From Epiperipatus broadwayi (lineage: Eukaryota; Onychophora; Udeonychophora; Euonychophora; Peripatidae): a DNA stretch of 64,000 nt. Under the pieces are notes generated by a model. It saw only the letters and a program-made list of their open reading frames with translations. It had not been told where the DNA came from and searched no databases. This document shows, in pieces, positions 24,271 to 36,784 of the stretch. Position numbers and translations under genes: made by a program. Numbering within the stretch: position 1 is the first letter of the stretch; the number at the start of each line of letters is the position of its first letter. The stretch spans positions 1,603,501 through 1,667,500 of the forward strand of contig JAQFVV010000023.1 of the NCBI GenBank assembly GCA_028023455.1, in the 5' to 3' direction.

Positions 24271-24673
24271 ATTTGCAATCCAGCTGGCAATAGAATTCCA
24301 CTGAACATAGCATACTTAAAATATAAATTATTATGTACTAAAATTAAATCTTCTTCTATAATATTCTCTGTATTATTAATATGCATATATAATTTCTGTA
24401 TTAATATTCCTATACTTTTTATTCTTGGAATGCTACAAATATACTTTGGTTTCTATTCAATTTTGTCATATTTTAACTTATTTATAATAGTCTCTGTATT
24501 TTTAATGCAAAACTCCCCATAACCAATAATTTTACTATCCACTTATTTAAATACTTACAAAATCTCTGCAGAACAAAATCAGTAAAATTAAACAATAATC
24601 TCAATGGATTATTCTCTTTATGAGTTTTTACCTTAGTAAATAAGTGTGGATTTTCATATTTATTTTTTATCAT
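24270..24673 (-). pseudogene. PLE-1 reverse transcriptase, N-terminal RT blocks
   Basis: The frame 24482-24673 has NPHLFTKVKTHKENNPLRLL, the PLE version of the P.lY.lPKiHK....lRPi block that opens the RT. Downstream, in shifted frames, are ELCIKNTETIINKLK (the SLYTNIP-like block A region, with the catalytic Asp not visible) and NNLYFKYAMF (the F.FN/K...Y block). Several stops interrupt it. The unrelated insertion separates it from the YIDD-bearing half. Confidence 0.65.
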
Positions 24674-24784
24674 GTTACTAGGATCTTTTGATAATCTTTC
24701 ATAACTCTCCTTTTTATTTCACACTCTATCCTATCTATATAATCCTTAGAATGTATAACCACAAATATACTATCTTTATCCTCT

Positions 24785-25550
24785 TTACATTTCATTTTTA
24801 CATATATTTCTTATTTCTTTAGTAATCCTTTTATATTTATATTCTTGCTTAGAAGTTTTTATATCATATAATTGTTTGTTCAATAAATAATTTAATTTCT
24901 TCTTATCTTCCATATAAATATTCGCCAGCTCTATACCTGTAGTGATTTTCTTTTTAACATCATTATCCACAAATGGTATAAAAGATGGACTTTTACTTAA
25001 TAAAATATTTTGCTCTACAGAAAATTTATATCTTGTTAAATTTATGAAATTATCCATAATTTCCTTGTTGTAATTAATTTTATCCTTTATATCCATATAT
25101 AGACCTTTACACTAATATTTCTTCCACATCCATTTCCATTTTTTATTATATTTAATATATATTCTTTGACTCCGTTATTTCTACAATTTTATAAAAAAGC
25201 CGTAAATTTATCCCACGCATTAATTTTCCTTAATAATGATTTTGTAAGTCTTCTTACACATTTACATTTATTTATACTACCATTTAATATATTATATTTT
25301 TCATTTATAAAAGTTTTCAAAATATAATTCTCTAACTTTTGTTTTAATTTCGGTTATTTGATATCTTTTTATTACTTTTAACGTAAATTTTACAATCCTT
25401 AGGAACAACATTATAAGCTCTACAACTATTTAAATACGTTAATTGTCCTTTAATTTTCTCTATATGTAAACACAATCTAATCAATTCTTTTACCTTTCCC
25501 ATCTCCTTTAAATTAAGCTTGCCCTTCATATATATCCATAAATGTTCCAC
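24785..25550 (-). pseudogene. PLE-1 N-terminal domain
   Basis: Two open pieces. The frame 25344-25550 is basic (KELIRLCLHIEKIKGQLTYL, then AYNVVPKDCKIYV), resembling the PLE N-terminus where a K..LR..H...L..C...n..P.glrI pattern is usual. The frame 24785-25096 contains NFINLTRYKFSVEQNILLSK and SFIPFV, the PLE pattern N.S...Ls..E...LsKG.sF.P that precedes the RT. They are separated by frameshifts. Role in the family: RNA binding and RT extension. Confidence 0.65.
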
Positions 25551-25584
25551 GATGCAAATTCTTAAACGTTATAATTTAAACATC

Positions 25585-25855
25585 TAAACTATAAGGAACT
25601 AAATCCTTTAAAAATAAATTCTAGATATGACATAGAATAAAATATCTTTATATAACAACAAAATAATATGTGACAATAGCTTTAACTGTAATAATTGGAT
25701 AATGAAAAACGAATGGAGGGTTATATAATGTGTGTTATAAAGATACAAAAGCATAATTATAGACTTGTGTTACAGCTATTGTCATATATTATTTTGTTGT
25801 TGTATAAAGATATTTTATTCTATATCCTATCTAGGATTTATATATATATAAAGGA
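25585..25855 (-). repeat. PLE-1 left-hand pLTR: direct plus inverted copy
   Basis: 25589-25693 repeats 22273-22380 directly. From about 25694 the sequence turns round and repeats the same terminal region in inverted orientation (GGATAATGAAAAACGAATGG, ... ACAGCTATTGTCATATATTA, ... TATCTAGGATTTATATATAT), lacking ~160 bp internally. Inverted partial pLTR copies beside the 5' end are a known peculiarity of Penelope elements. Confidence 0.7.
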
Positions 25856-28190
25856 ATAACTATGAGAAGCATGTACTCAGCACTGATCTAAACAATGTAG
25901 TGATACTAATAATACGTTATAAACTATAAATAATCCAGAATTACACATAAACAGTCAAATCAACAGTCAATTCTTGTACAAATTAAACAGGCTGATTATC
26001 TTGCTATTGTCAACCCTAGATGCACATACTTAAGTGCTAATGCTATCACTCATAATAAAAAATAATGCTGAGATATTTATATATGCTAATTATCATCAAT
26101 ACTCTGGCCATATGGATATCATGAGTGTACAGGTAAACTATAACTTAATTTCTAATAATAAAAAAAACAAAATGGAGTGAATGGATTTTAAAGGTGATAT
26201 TTTTCCACCACACAGTATTATCTGGATGTCAAACACAAACATAAACCCTAGTGACTGTGAATAAGAGAAAGTACAAATTTATAGGTTTATTTTACTATAA
26301 GTGAAATATTTTACTGGGATCATTCAGAAATCCCTAAAACATTATGCTATTATAGAATCAAATCATACAAACAGCTATTTATAAAACAGATAGCTGGCAT
26401 AATAAAGACATTTAAACTTATTTTACATTTATTTAATAAACTAACTGATTAATAATAAAACATTAAAAAATGATGTGATAATATGATAATTTCAATTTAT
26501 ACATTTTTATCAAAAATATAATTTTATATAAAAATGATTAACCAGTTGATTTTTATTCATTAAATTAATTTTTACTCTTATTGAATTATTTTCCTTTCAA
26601 TAACTAAAACTGAAAAACAACTTTTCACAATCAGAGAGATAAGGAAATTTTAAATTAGTTAAAAACCTTTTTATAATTTAGGAGAGAAAATCAAATGAAT
26701 AAAAAAACATGTGATAAAAATTATTTGATATGATCAAATATTATTTACTTATAAAAATTTTTATCTAATAAAGATAAAAATTTTAAATTATCTAATATCC
26801 TTTTTATAATTTTGAAAGGAAAATAATATAAAGAAAATTTTTTTCCATGTAACAAAAAATATCTTAACAGCATTATTAATTATTATCATTTATTTATTAA
26901 AACTCATCTACAAATTTGAATATATATACATTAAAGTACTTTTTATCATAGATTTTTTTTTTTTAATCCTTCTTGGGCAATTGTCAATTTCACTTTTTTC
27001 CATGTTAGTTTTGTTCATATAGGTTTCTCCATTAACACATATTTGTAGGCTAATGTATACAGCCAAATTTCTTCTTTTTTGCAAATAGAATATTTTATGC
27101 TTCTACACATAATGAATTTATTCACTTTTTCTTTCTAATAACTTTTCAAATCAGGCTAACATATAGAGACAGAGGCAGGCAGTCTTTTGGATGGAGACAT
27201 GGTTTGTTGAAGATTACTTCAGGAATATTCTCTTTTAAGCCAATAAACATCACATGCCTGTTTTAATATTATTTTTTATGTTGTTTTTGTGATGGTTACT
27301 TGGAGGTTGATGATGTTTAACTTCTAGCTAAATTTAGCACAAAATTGTACTTAACTCCATTTTAGAAAACATATTTTTCACAGCTGAATCAAAAATAATA
27401 ATTACTGACCATGCTCTCCTCATCAGCTGAGCCAAGAAAGCCTATTTCTTATAAGACACCGAGGTTTATTGATTTACCCACTTCATAATTTTTGGAACAA
27501 TTCTGTATCCATCTAATGATAATCTTATCTCCTATCTGATAAAATTTAACTCTAATTAATTGGGTTTTTTTACAAACGGTTATTTCTTCAAAATTTAAAA
27601 TTGCAAAACAAGTCAATGATAAAAAAAATTAAATTCCAATCACAATGAAAAATTATTCCTCTATAGTTATTTTTCCTATGCCAAAAATAAGATAATCCTT
27701 TAATAATCCTTGATTTGATAAACATTGGTTTTTGTTTTAAACAGAAATAAAGGGAAAAGAAAAAAATGAATTAATTAAAACAATGTTTAATAAAAAATTT
27801 AAACCTTTTTATATTTTTCTTTCTTTTTTAAAAATCTTGCTAAACATAAAACTTTATCTACTTTATCTCTCTCAAAAATTAAAATCAAAAATTGTTAAAT
27901 AATTTAATTAAGAGAAAATTTTTTATTCTTAGTTACTTTTCCAAATTAAAATTAAAACTGATAGATAATTATAATTACTGAAGCGATGGAACAAAATAAA
28001 TTATGTATTTGATTTTCTACTTTTCTCACCCTTTTACAACTTAACAATTTATAATAATATTTGCACTATTATTGAAAAGCAGTGTTTGGAAACTATCATA
28101 TTATTATTTTTAAAAAATACATTATTGGTTGATATTATAAAAAACATATGGGAAAATTAAATCTATCATTTCCCCTTAATTAATTTATTC
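25848..28190. repeat. 2.3-kb dispersed repeat, copy B
   Basis: Direct-orientation homologue of 16517-18825 (landmarks given there). It starts exactly where PLE-1 ends. No conserved open frame between copies. Confidence 0.65.
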
Positions 28191-31100
28191 TACAATATAA
28201 AAAAAAAGAATTTGCTGAAAAATATAATATGATTTGAAATGAAGTCATGAAAATCAAAAGCTGAATACATTAGTGAAAAAAATATTAACAAATAATTATT
28301 AAGAAACTGAAACTTTATTTTTTTGCTACTTCTGTCATCAGCATATAAATAAGGAAAATAAAAAAGTTTTTAAGAAAATTTATTGCATTAAAGTGTATAT
28401 GAAAGGTGTGTTATAAGCAATATATCAGCATATAAATAAATAGCCATTTATATTTACTGATGCAAACTTTCAATCAACTACATATAGAACAAATCAATTT
28501 TTTATACCTGCATAAAAGTATTATGTTTTATAAATTTTAACATTTTTAACACTAGAAAATATAAAAATCTTTTTCAGAAATTATTTTTATTAGAATGTTA
28601 TCTGAAAATATATCAAAACTATATATAACATGATATGAAGAACTTTCCTTTTATTGATGACGCAAGAAATTGCAGTATATCCAAGAAAATTAAAATAAAT
28701 TATTATTTATATAAATAGACTTTAATACAATATTTGGTGAAATATGGAGCAAACTCTGAAGGATATGAAATTAAACGATGTAGTTATTATAATTATTATA
28801 TGTAACTTTCTTAGTAATAAAATACATTAAAAAATTATTCTGGAATATATATCGGCTTCACACCATTAAAGGAATTTTTTTAAGCTTCTCAGTTTACTTT
28901 TTTGCTATAAATGTAGTCGTATTACCTAAGAAAATAAAATAAATAATGCAAAAACTTATGTTACCTTTATCTAATATGCAATATTATAATAATATTTCAG
29001 GATTTAACTAAATTAGGGAACATTCTGAAATAAATTATAAGAGCTTCAAAATATAACAGACTCACATATACAATCATGGCACTTTTAGAAAAATATTTTC
29101 CCAAGAACAATATCCATTTTAGGGGGGGGGGGGGGGAGATCTTCACCTTATGAAATTCAACTATATCTTATGTCTCAAATTGCAATTTAATTTGACTTTT
29201 ATTTTTTTTTATAATCTGATTTTTTTTTCCAAGAAAGATTTTTTCCTGACACTTATCATAGCATCTAAAAACTGAAGATAAAATATCATCATAATTCCCA
29301 GCTATCTATAGTCTTTATAGATATATCTCCAAAGCAAAATGAAAGATAAATAGTTAGTCATAGCACAAATAAGATAGTAATTGGAAAAAAAGAAAAAGTA
29401 GTTATTTAATTCTTAAATATAATAGGTCTTAAAAAAAGAAATTGCAATAAAATAACAATGGGATATTTAATTATTATTCACAATAGATTAAACTCTATCT
29501 CTCTACTAGGAAAATCAATCAAATCTCAAATCTGACTTATATAAAGTTCAATTTGAAAGAAAATTATGGAAGACATTACTTATGTACTCATGAGATCTTC
29601 ATTTGCAGTAAGTAGTTGCTCTGTGTCCACTACATATAATTTCAACCTTTCTTGTGGATAATTGCAAACTTCATATGATGATAAACATGTATAACATATT
29701 CACTGTAATTATTTACAAGTCATGTAATAGTTAATTGAACCCAGTATAGTATACATATTTAAAATGCATATATATATATAATTTTAAAAAGCTTTAAAAC
29801 AGATATAATTTTAATGTAATTTACATATATAATATCCAAAACAATTTTCAATATCTTACTGTATCATATTTATGACTTTAATAATTTTAATTTTAATCTC
29901 ATGTATCACATTATTCATTCATTTCAATTTTATAGTGCCTTAATAGGAATGCTATTTGATCCTTGATTTTATATATTATTTGTATTTTTGATACATAACT
30001 TTAACTTTTCCTAGATCAAAAACATGACATATTATATGCTCACGTTCTAAGAAAACTGTTTTTTTTTCCATTTTTAGCTTTCATTTTAAAAGTGTACAGT
30101 TTAATAAAATAATGTGCTAATGAAAAAAGATAGTATAATAATAAATCTAATAGAAGAAAAACGTGTTTGATTGAATGCATGAGAAGAGATAATGGTTGAT
30201 AGAAATATGATTTGTGGTACTGCTTTTATAACATCATGTACATATATAAAATTTATGAATTCAAAATTACTAATTTTTAATATATATATTTTAATATTTT
30301 TGTAAATCCTAGATTACTGAAAATAAGAATGAGTTTGCTGATACAGGAGACTAACTACTACATTCTTAATATTAATATTATTGTTTTATACCTTGAGAAT
30401 AAATTCAGTTAGTTGTTTATATAAACCTGGAAAATATGCCATTTCATTTTTTTAAAATACTAATATTCATGTCATTCATAATTTGAAAAAATCAAAGTTT
30501 TAAACCTAAATCAAATAATGAATAAACTTTTTAAAGCAATTTCCTTTTAAAACTATTTTTTTAGTGAAATCAAAGAGAGAATTTTTTATTATTATCATTG
30601 CACAACTGACAAAATAATCTGTTCTTAAAATTATAATTACCTTTAATGAATTATTAAGTCTGTCATTTATGTTTTAGTGACTTATTTTTAAATAATATAA
30701 TGCATAGTTTTACAAAACGTGGAATTAACCTTTTTACTTGAAACAGAGTTAGATTAACTGTTTTTAGGTTTCTGATATTATTTAATATATTTTTATTAGG
30801 CTAATCTTGATTCAAATTCATGGATTTATTTCGAATAATTTCTTAGAAATTTTAAGTCTTCAATAACATTGATTTTAAGTGTATATTAAAAATTAATTAT
30901 AACAGATCATGATATAATAATGTTATATTTATATTATAATGGCATTACAATAATTAATACCAATGTCAGATTTCAAAATAAAGACAGCATAGAAGAAAAA
31001 TAAAGGAACTATTAATCATAATCCATATTGTGTCCCAAATTGTGATATGATAAATATGTATTCATTTAAGTATCTAATTTTTCTATAGTGCTTGTGCTCA

Positions 31101-32210
31101 AATATAATATAAGAAATATATTTGATATATTAAATACATAATTTAGAATTCTTCTATTTTAATTTAGTATTCATAATTGAAATGACATTTCTATTTTTTA
31201 TTTAATTTTTAATGGTTCTCTAATTGGTGGAGGCACTTAGGATAGAATCCCTAAAGCTCATGCCTTTACATTGCCTTGACTGAGCAAACATTTTTGCTAC
31301 TGATTAACTAATAGATAGGACTTCATCTATTATGTATGAAATTACATTGGAAAATGAGTGCTTTTTTTTTTTTTTCAGAAAAAAAAGTTATTGGGATTTA
31401 AATATTAATAAAGTGTTGAAACATTGTTTTTAATATAGTTTAATAGTCTTCATCATTCTTCTCTATAGATCTAAAAATCAATAGTCTATAATTATGCTTT
31501 ATTCAGAAACAAACCAAGATTTGCAGATCAAAAAATAAGCTGGGCCTATCATTTTATTGCTATAACTTTTTCATATTTTATAAATCAAAATACATGGAAG
31601 CAATCCACATCTAAGCAATACCAATATGAATAATAATCTCAATTAATTTTTTGAAAACATAAGTTACAAATAGTTAAATGTGGAATTCTTTTGTAACATT
31701 TATCAGTGAAAATCATATAGTAAGATGGCAATGGGTATGGTGATATGAAAAAAATTTCACAAACATCATTCTTGTCAATTATAATATAGAATTATAATTG
31801 TAAATACATTTATGAAGAAAATTTTCTTCTATTGAATATCACTGGTCTGGAGTTATATATTCTACATCACATTGAACATTGGTATTTTCATATAACATTA
31901 TCATACTTTTATACTTTATGGGGGGGGGGGTGATTTACTCGCATAGTTTACATTTAAATTTATGATCTTATAGAGTAAGTAAACCTTGAATTTTTATTCA
32001 GATTTTGTCAGTCTTGGGACTTTTTTCAAATAATCTTATGATAATTAATTCAATTGAACATCTTTATCATCTAATAAATTGTGGATAATGCCTTTCTTTT
32101 GACTATTATTTTATGAGCGCTATTGAAAAGGACTTTGTCTTTCTGTTGGCTACTTAAAAGTTATTTCATTTTATGTATATGAAATGTATTTTAAATTTTA
32201 GCGTAAATAT
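28191..32210. other. AT-rich noncoding stretch
   Basis: No gene recognised in 4 kb. Simple-sequence elements include G-runs at 29122-29136 and 31920-31930 and several poly-A/T runs. Confidence 0.6.
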
Positions 32211-32337
32211 TAATTTTTGTCAAGCATTGGTGGTTGAGAGGTCAGCGATAGCTGCTTTTCAAGCAGTTGTCCCGGATTAGCAGGTTCGCTTCTCAGCTGA
32301 TGCTGTGACACATGAGAAAAAATAATAATAATTTTTG
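32211..32337 (+). mobile_element. tRNA-derived SINE, copy 1
   Basis: The body (32220-32328) has a tRNA-like head: D-arm text GGTTGAGAGGTCAGCGATAG (A box), an anticodon-type hairpin GCTGC-TTTTCAA-GCAGT, an enlarged variable region, and a B box GGTTCGCTTCT. It ends TGCTGTGACACATGAGAAAA and an (AAT) tail. Nine-bp target duplications (TAATTTTTG) lie at 32211-32219 and 32329-32337. Enlarged variable region and D-arm resemble class II (Leu/Ser) tRNAs. Pol III internal promoters are expected. Together with copy 2 it defines a family. Confidence 0.8.
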
Positions 32338-32840
32338 GTTATGTTACTATAATTGTAATTATAAAAAATACATCTTTTTTTTTTCATGTGTCAAAGCGCT
32401 TTATGTACATTTAGATGAAAATTCTGTCATGTGTTGCAATTTAAATACTTGTGCTTTAATTTATTATTATTATGTTTAAAAGCCGTTCTTCTAGCACTTA
32501 CATATTCAACTTTATGATCTTAAAATGCCTTCCCCTCCCCACCACCACCACCCAAAAAAAAAAACCTTTCCAAAGGCTTTCTAAGAAAGAAGAATATCAC
32601 ATTTATTGAAAACCACTGGTCTTAAATTATCATGCCCGATAGATAATATACACCGCACGTTCTTTAAATTTTAAGAATTATTTTTTATTAAACTATCTAT
32701 AGACATATTTAATTAATATTCTTCATTAATTTTATAAAAGCTAATTATTTATTGTTATTAAACAATATTTTCGCTGAAAAATATTTTAATTATAACTTCC
32801 TCTAATTATTTAATTTATATAAATATTGCTAGAATGTATG

Positions 32841-32977
32841 TAGACAATACTACTTTTTTTTTTTTTTCATATGTCATAGCATCTACCGGGACGCGAACCG
32901 TCTGCCACAAACGACTTGCTTGCAAGGCGGATGCGATGACCTCTCGGCTAACAACGCTAGACTAGACAATACTACTT
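32841..32977 (-). mobile_element. tRNA-derived SINE, copy 2
   Basis: Minus-strand copy (32856-32962) with A-box text TTAGCCGAGAGGTCATCGCA, B box GGTTCGCGTCC and the same 3' end ATGCTATGACATATGAAAAA followed by a poly-A (seen as poly-T at 32855-32867). Exact 15-bp target duplications TAGACAATACTACTT are present at 32841-32855 and 32963-32977. The head differs considerably from copy 1, but the shared 3' ATGCTRTGACAYATGA segment ties them to one family. Confidence 0.85.
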
Positions 32978-33630
32978 AAATAATAAATCTATACAACATT
33001 TTTTAAAAAAATCTAAATTTTTGGAATACAATTTCTAATCTTACCTCACTGACATCTTTGTTTTTTATTTTGCCAATAAAATAAATTTGATGTAAGTATA
33101 GTTGATCGAATGAATCTGTCTTTGATAACAAAATTCCACTTCCTAGATAATGTAAACTAATAAATTTAAAATGATATCACGTGATTTAGCAGTGAGACAA
33201 TTTAGAAATGTTGCTTACATTTTTTTTAATTTTACTAAAACAGAATTTTATAATTTTCAATTTGAACATAGATTGAATCAGAATTAAAAGAGAATGGAAT
33301 TTGAATCGTGTGCCAGTGCAAGAGAGGGAGAAATGTGAATTGCTTTTTATATTACGTCTATTTTGATAATACAACTATAGATCTCTTGTATGTTTATAGA
33401 TGTGGAAAATATTCCAACAATTTACTTTGCATTTTAAAATCATAGGATTTAGAATTTTGTTTTTTTTTTATTAGAAATCACCATTTTTTTATGCCTTCAA
33501 ATCAAATTTTTTACTCTGTAATTTTCCAAAATGTATCCAATCTAAATACATTTGACGTTAACTTTTCTAATGATCTCTTGTGGCATGATTATATATTCCC
33601 TATTGCACAAATGTTTTTTCAGAAACTTCT
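32978..33630. other. AT-rich noncoding stretch
   Basis: Nothing recognised; open frames here look like chance. Confidence 0.5.
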
Positions 33631-34060
33631 TTTCATTATTATTATCATCATCAGCATTATCATTATTATTATTATTATTGTTTCAAAGAGTAAACTTTAT
33701 TGAGACTCAAAAAGGGTTACATAAGTTATATTTGAAAACATGAGGTCTTAAATACAAATTGATTCATTATATTACAATCTTGATTGTTATAGGAAAGAAG
33801 ACATGATTTATATTAATTAAAAGAAAAATAATTATTACATAACAAGAAACATATGCCAAATTAGATTTACATCGAAATTTTAAATATGATATTGAGAAAA
33901 ATATGTGAAATGCATGATAGTATGATTGAAAATATATGGAGTAGGGATTGAAGTTGGTGTTACATTGACATATGGTCCTGTAAAAATTGAGCTCATTTAG
34001 TAAGAGTACTATAGTTTTCATAGCTAGGTCTTATTGTTCGTTTGTTACATAAGTTTCATC
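33631..34060 (-). mobile_element. Possible LINE 3' end with (AAT)n tail
   Basis: Read on the minus strand, a unique stretch ends GAGTCTCAATAAAGTTTACT, containing AATAAA, then CTTTGAAAC and an (AAT)/(ATG) simple repeat (33636-33686). A poly(A) signal followed directly by a trinucleotide tail is typical of several non-LTR retrotransposon 3' ends. No coding homology is seen in the attached ~350 bp. Confidence 0.35.
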
Positions 34061-34061
34061 T

Positions 34062-35010
34062 GAAAAAAAAATGGAAAAATACTAGTCAGTATGAATTGCA
34101 TCTTGGGAAAATGGAAAAAAAATAGTCAGCATGAATTGCAGCTTGGGAAAATGGAAAAACACTGGTTCAGCATCAATTGCATCCTGGAAGAATGAAAAAC
34201 ACTAGTATGGATGAATTGCATCTTGGGAAGATACTAGTAAGCATAAATTGCATCATGGGAAAATGGAATGCATCTTGAGAAAATGGAAAAACATTGGGGC
34301 AACAAGAATGAAAAACACTAATAAGGATGAATTGCATCTTGAAAAAATTGAAAAATACTAATCAGCATGAATTGCATCTTGGAAAAATGGAAAAAATCTA
34401 CTCAGCATGAATTGCATCTTGGGGAAACAGAAAACATTGGTTCAGCATGAATTGCATCTTCAGAATGAAATAACACTGGTATGCATGAATTTCATCTTAA
34501 GAAAATTGGAAAAATACTATGTAGCATGAAATGCATTCTGAGAAAATAGAAAAATACTAGTTCATCATGGGTTATATCCTAGGAAAACAATAGTCAGCAT
34601 GAATTGCATCTTTGGAAAATGGAAAAACATTAGTCAGTATGAACTGCAATCGGGGAAAGTGGAAAATATTTCAGCATGAATTGCATTGTGGAAAAATGAA
34701 AAAACACCAGTTAATGTGTGCATTGCATTCTGGGAAAATGGGAAAACACCCATTTAGCATAAATTGCATCTTGAGAAAATGGAAAAATCCTAGTGTTCAA
34801 GAATTGGATGCTGGAAAAATGGGAGAAATACTAGTTAGAATAATTGCATCTTGGGACAATGGAAAAACACTTGTCAGCATGGATTGCACTTTGAAAAAAC
34901 ACTAGTTTAGCATGGATTGCACCTTATAAAAAAAGAAAATTGACAATCAGCATGAATTTCATCTTGGGAAAATAGAAAAATATGTTATTATGAATTACAT
35001 CTTTTAAGAA
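34062..35010 (+). repeat. Minisatellite, ~40-bp unit
   Basis: More than 20 degenerate tandem units built on CAGCATGAATTGCATCTTGG followed by GAAAATGGAAAAACACTAGT. Unit length varies by indels. The 97-codon open frame at 34612-34905 is made of repeat units (recurrent GKM/GKW and H/I-C patterns) and has no other support as a gene. Confidence 0.9.
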
Positions 35011-35337
35011 TTTTTGGGTTGAAAGCTTGACAACTTGCAACTGTCATACAGAAAAAAAACTAAGGATTGCTGTAAGACTATAATTATACAATTTTTAAAA
35101 CCAAGATTAACATCTTTATTTTATTTCTCATTTTGGTCAAAAATAAATGTGATTACATTTTTCTATGTACACACATGGAAATTTTGTTAAAAAGTATGCT
35201 ATGTAATCAAGTTTTATTGTATTGTTGATAAAGTGTAAAATTTATCTTTAATAAAGATGATATTGAGAAAACTTTTAGGAGTTGAAGCATAAGTTTTTGG
35301 AATGAACATGGTGACAGGACTAAGATTAACTGCTATG

Positions 35338-35377
35338 TTATTATTATTATTATGATGATGATGATGATGATGATAAT
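35338..35377. repeat. (ATT)n(ATG)n microsatellite
   Basis: ATT units pass directly into ATG/GAT units. Confidence 0.9.
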
Positions 35378-35575
35378 GTCTTTATATATATTTCCATATT
35401 TTGATTATGACTTGTAATGTTTTTTATTTTTGTATATTTTTGCTAAAACATAAATTTATTGTATAATGCTTTCTTTATTTTTATATTGATTTTGGAATTA
35501 GTAATAATGTAATAATATTTACTTGTGTATTTCTGTTAAAGTGAAAGTGCTGAAGTTCATGTAATAAATAAGAAT
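35378..35575 (+). mobile_element. Possible LINE 3' end
   Basis: An AT-rich stretch ends TTCATGTAATAAATAAGAAT and is followed at once by a trinucleotide tail (35580-35662). This is the same layout as other LINE 3' ends. The identification rests on layout only. Confidence 0.3.
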
Positions 35576-35577
35576 TG

Positions 35578-35670
35578 AATTATTATTATTATTATCATTA
35601 TTATTATTATCATCACAATTACCATCATCATTATCATTATTATTATCATCATTATTATTATTTTAATTAT
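35578..35670. repeat. ATT/ATC microsatellite
   Basis: Imperfect trinucleotide repeat of ATT, ATC and ACC units, placed between two LINE-like pieces and probably seeded by a LINE tail. Confidence 0.9.
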
Positions 35671-35679
35671 TATGTATAT

Positions 35680-36165
35680 CTAGAATTTTTTTGGAAAAGA
35701 TTGACACTAATTTGATACATATTCAAAATGCTGTTGCAAATACAATTGATAACAGGTTGCAGCTAATTGTAATTTATTTTGATTTAAGCAAAGCATTTGA
35801 CCAAGTAGATCACTCCAGGTTGATTGGTTTTAGTTGTGCACTTCCACAGTGGTTTGTATTTTTTGTCTCAAATAGATCTAATTTTATTTCTTTTGGGTCT
35901 ATAAACCATATACATATTTAGTAATGCTGGAGTGCCTCAAGTAAGTATACTTGGGTCACTACTTTTTCAGGTTATTGTTTGGATATAGAGCAGTGTGTAA
36001 TTGGTTTTAAAATTTTTTGCTTTGCAGATAATATTAGATTGTATGAAACTATTTAATAATTTTGATGATCAGAAAATTTTACAATTTTATATCAAAAGAT
36101 TTCAAGATTGGTGTATAAAAAAACTATATGGAAATTAACATCTACTTATTGCAAATAGCTAGATA
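35680..36165 (+). pseudogene. Non-LTR retrotransposon reverse transcriptase fragment (Jockey/CR1-like)
   Basis: The frame 35691-35921 reads AVANTIDNRLQLIVIYFDLS, then KAFDQVDHSRL and WFVFFVSNRSNFISFGS. This is the LINE RT block D.SKAFD.V.H..L with the YFDLSKAFD catalytic Asp present, and the W...YL.NR.qfv stretch. In the next frame follow NAGVPQVSILGSLLF (GVPQGS.LGP.LF, with G to V and P to S changes), a weak ALQII where FADD-like text is expected, and RFQDWCIKK. The FADD box itself is not readable. It is a different family from the LINE at 37-41 kb and is truncated at both ends. Confidence 0.8.
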
Positions 36166-36784
36166 TTTATTTATCAAATAATAATAACATCTTTTATTCC
36201 AGACAGTCTTAATTTTAACATACTATGTATTTAATTAAACACATATACATGATTGTAATTATTATACACATTTAAAATAGCTATTTATTTGTATTGTTTT
36301 CTAGATGTTTTATACACTGAAGATAATTGTTTAAAATAATATAATAAATTAAGATATTATACACAATGTATTACTATCAGAATGATCTAAAGGACCAAAT
36401 TTCTATCTTATTTTATTTTATTAGCATTAAATATTGTTGCTTTTTTTTTTTTCTTTTTTGCATGATTGCTATTATGAAAATTAATTATTTATGATTGAAA
36501 GTAAAAAAAAAAAAGAATGGTTTGACATTCAGAAACTATGTAATATTTGATAAAGAAATATCAGAGCTTTTAGTTATTAAAATGATATATCTGGTAATAT
36601 ATGTCATGAATAAAATATAGTAAATATATTGAAAGCAGGCTAGGTATTAATAAAACTAAATAGTAAAAAAACTATCTTTTCTGTGAGTATATTTAAAAGA
36701 AGAAAATTAGTAACAATTGAATTATAAAATGTTCACATGATTACCATTCATTATGCTTATACAATCTGATAATACAGAGAGAGG
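36166..36784. other. AT-rich noncoding stretch
   Basis: Nothing recognised apart from homopolymer runs. Confidence 0.5.

Larger units (their letters stand above)
22271..25855 (-). mobile_element. Penelope-like element PLE-1
   Basis: Minus-strand element with the Penelope order: N-terminal domain, RT, C-terminal GIY-YIG endonuclease. Both ends carry the same noncoding sequence, as expected for Penelope pLTRs: AAGGAACTAAATCC and following ~100 bp at 22273 and 25589 in direct orientation, plus an inverted, internally deleted copy at about 25694-25850. The reading frame is broken at several places and an unrelated ~0.7-kb block interrupts the RT (about 23560-24270). PLEs are retroelements that use a telomerase-related RT and a GIY-YIG nuclease. 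Confidence 0.85.

Noticed and set aside
24244-24522. 92-codon plus-strand frame
   Set aside because: Antisense to PLE-1 RT text; hydrophobic only because the opposite strand is Lys/Asn-rich.
29122-29136. Poly-G runs (also 31920, 38305, 58900) as G-quadruplex or regulatory sites
   Set aside because: Single homopolymer tracts without spaced G-blocks; most likely slippage products.
32220-32328. Functional tRNA gene
   Set aside because: Acceptor stem pairs imperfectly, the variable region is irregular, and the sequence continues into a SINE body with an A-rich tail and target duplications.
34612-34905. 97-codon repeat-protein-like frame
   Set aside because: Consists of minisatellite units; frame is open by chance and units are degenerate.
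34062-35010. CRISPR-like array
   Set aside because: Contiguous degenerate tandem units without unique spacers, in a eukaryotic context.
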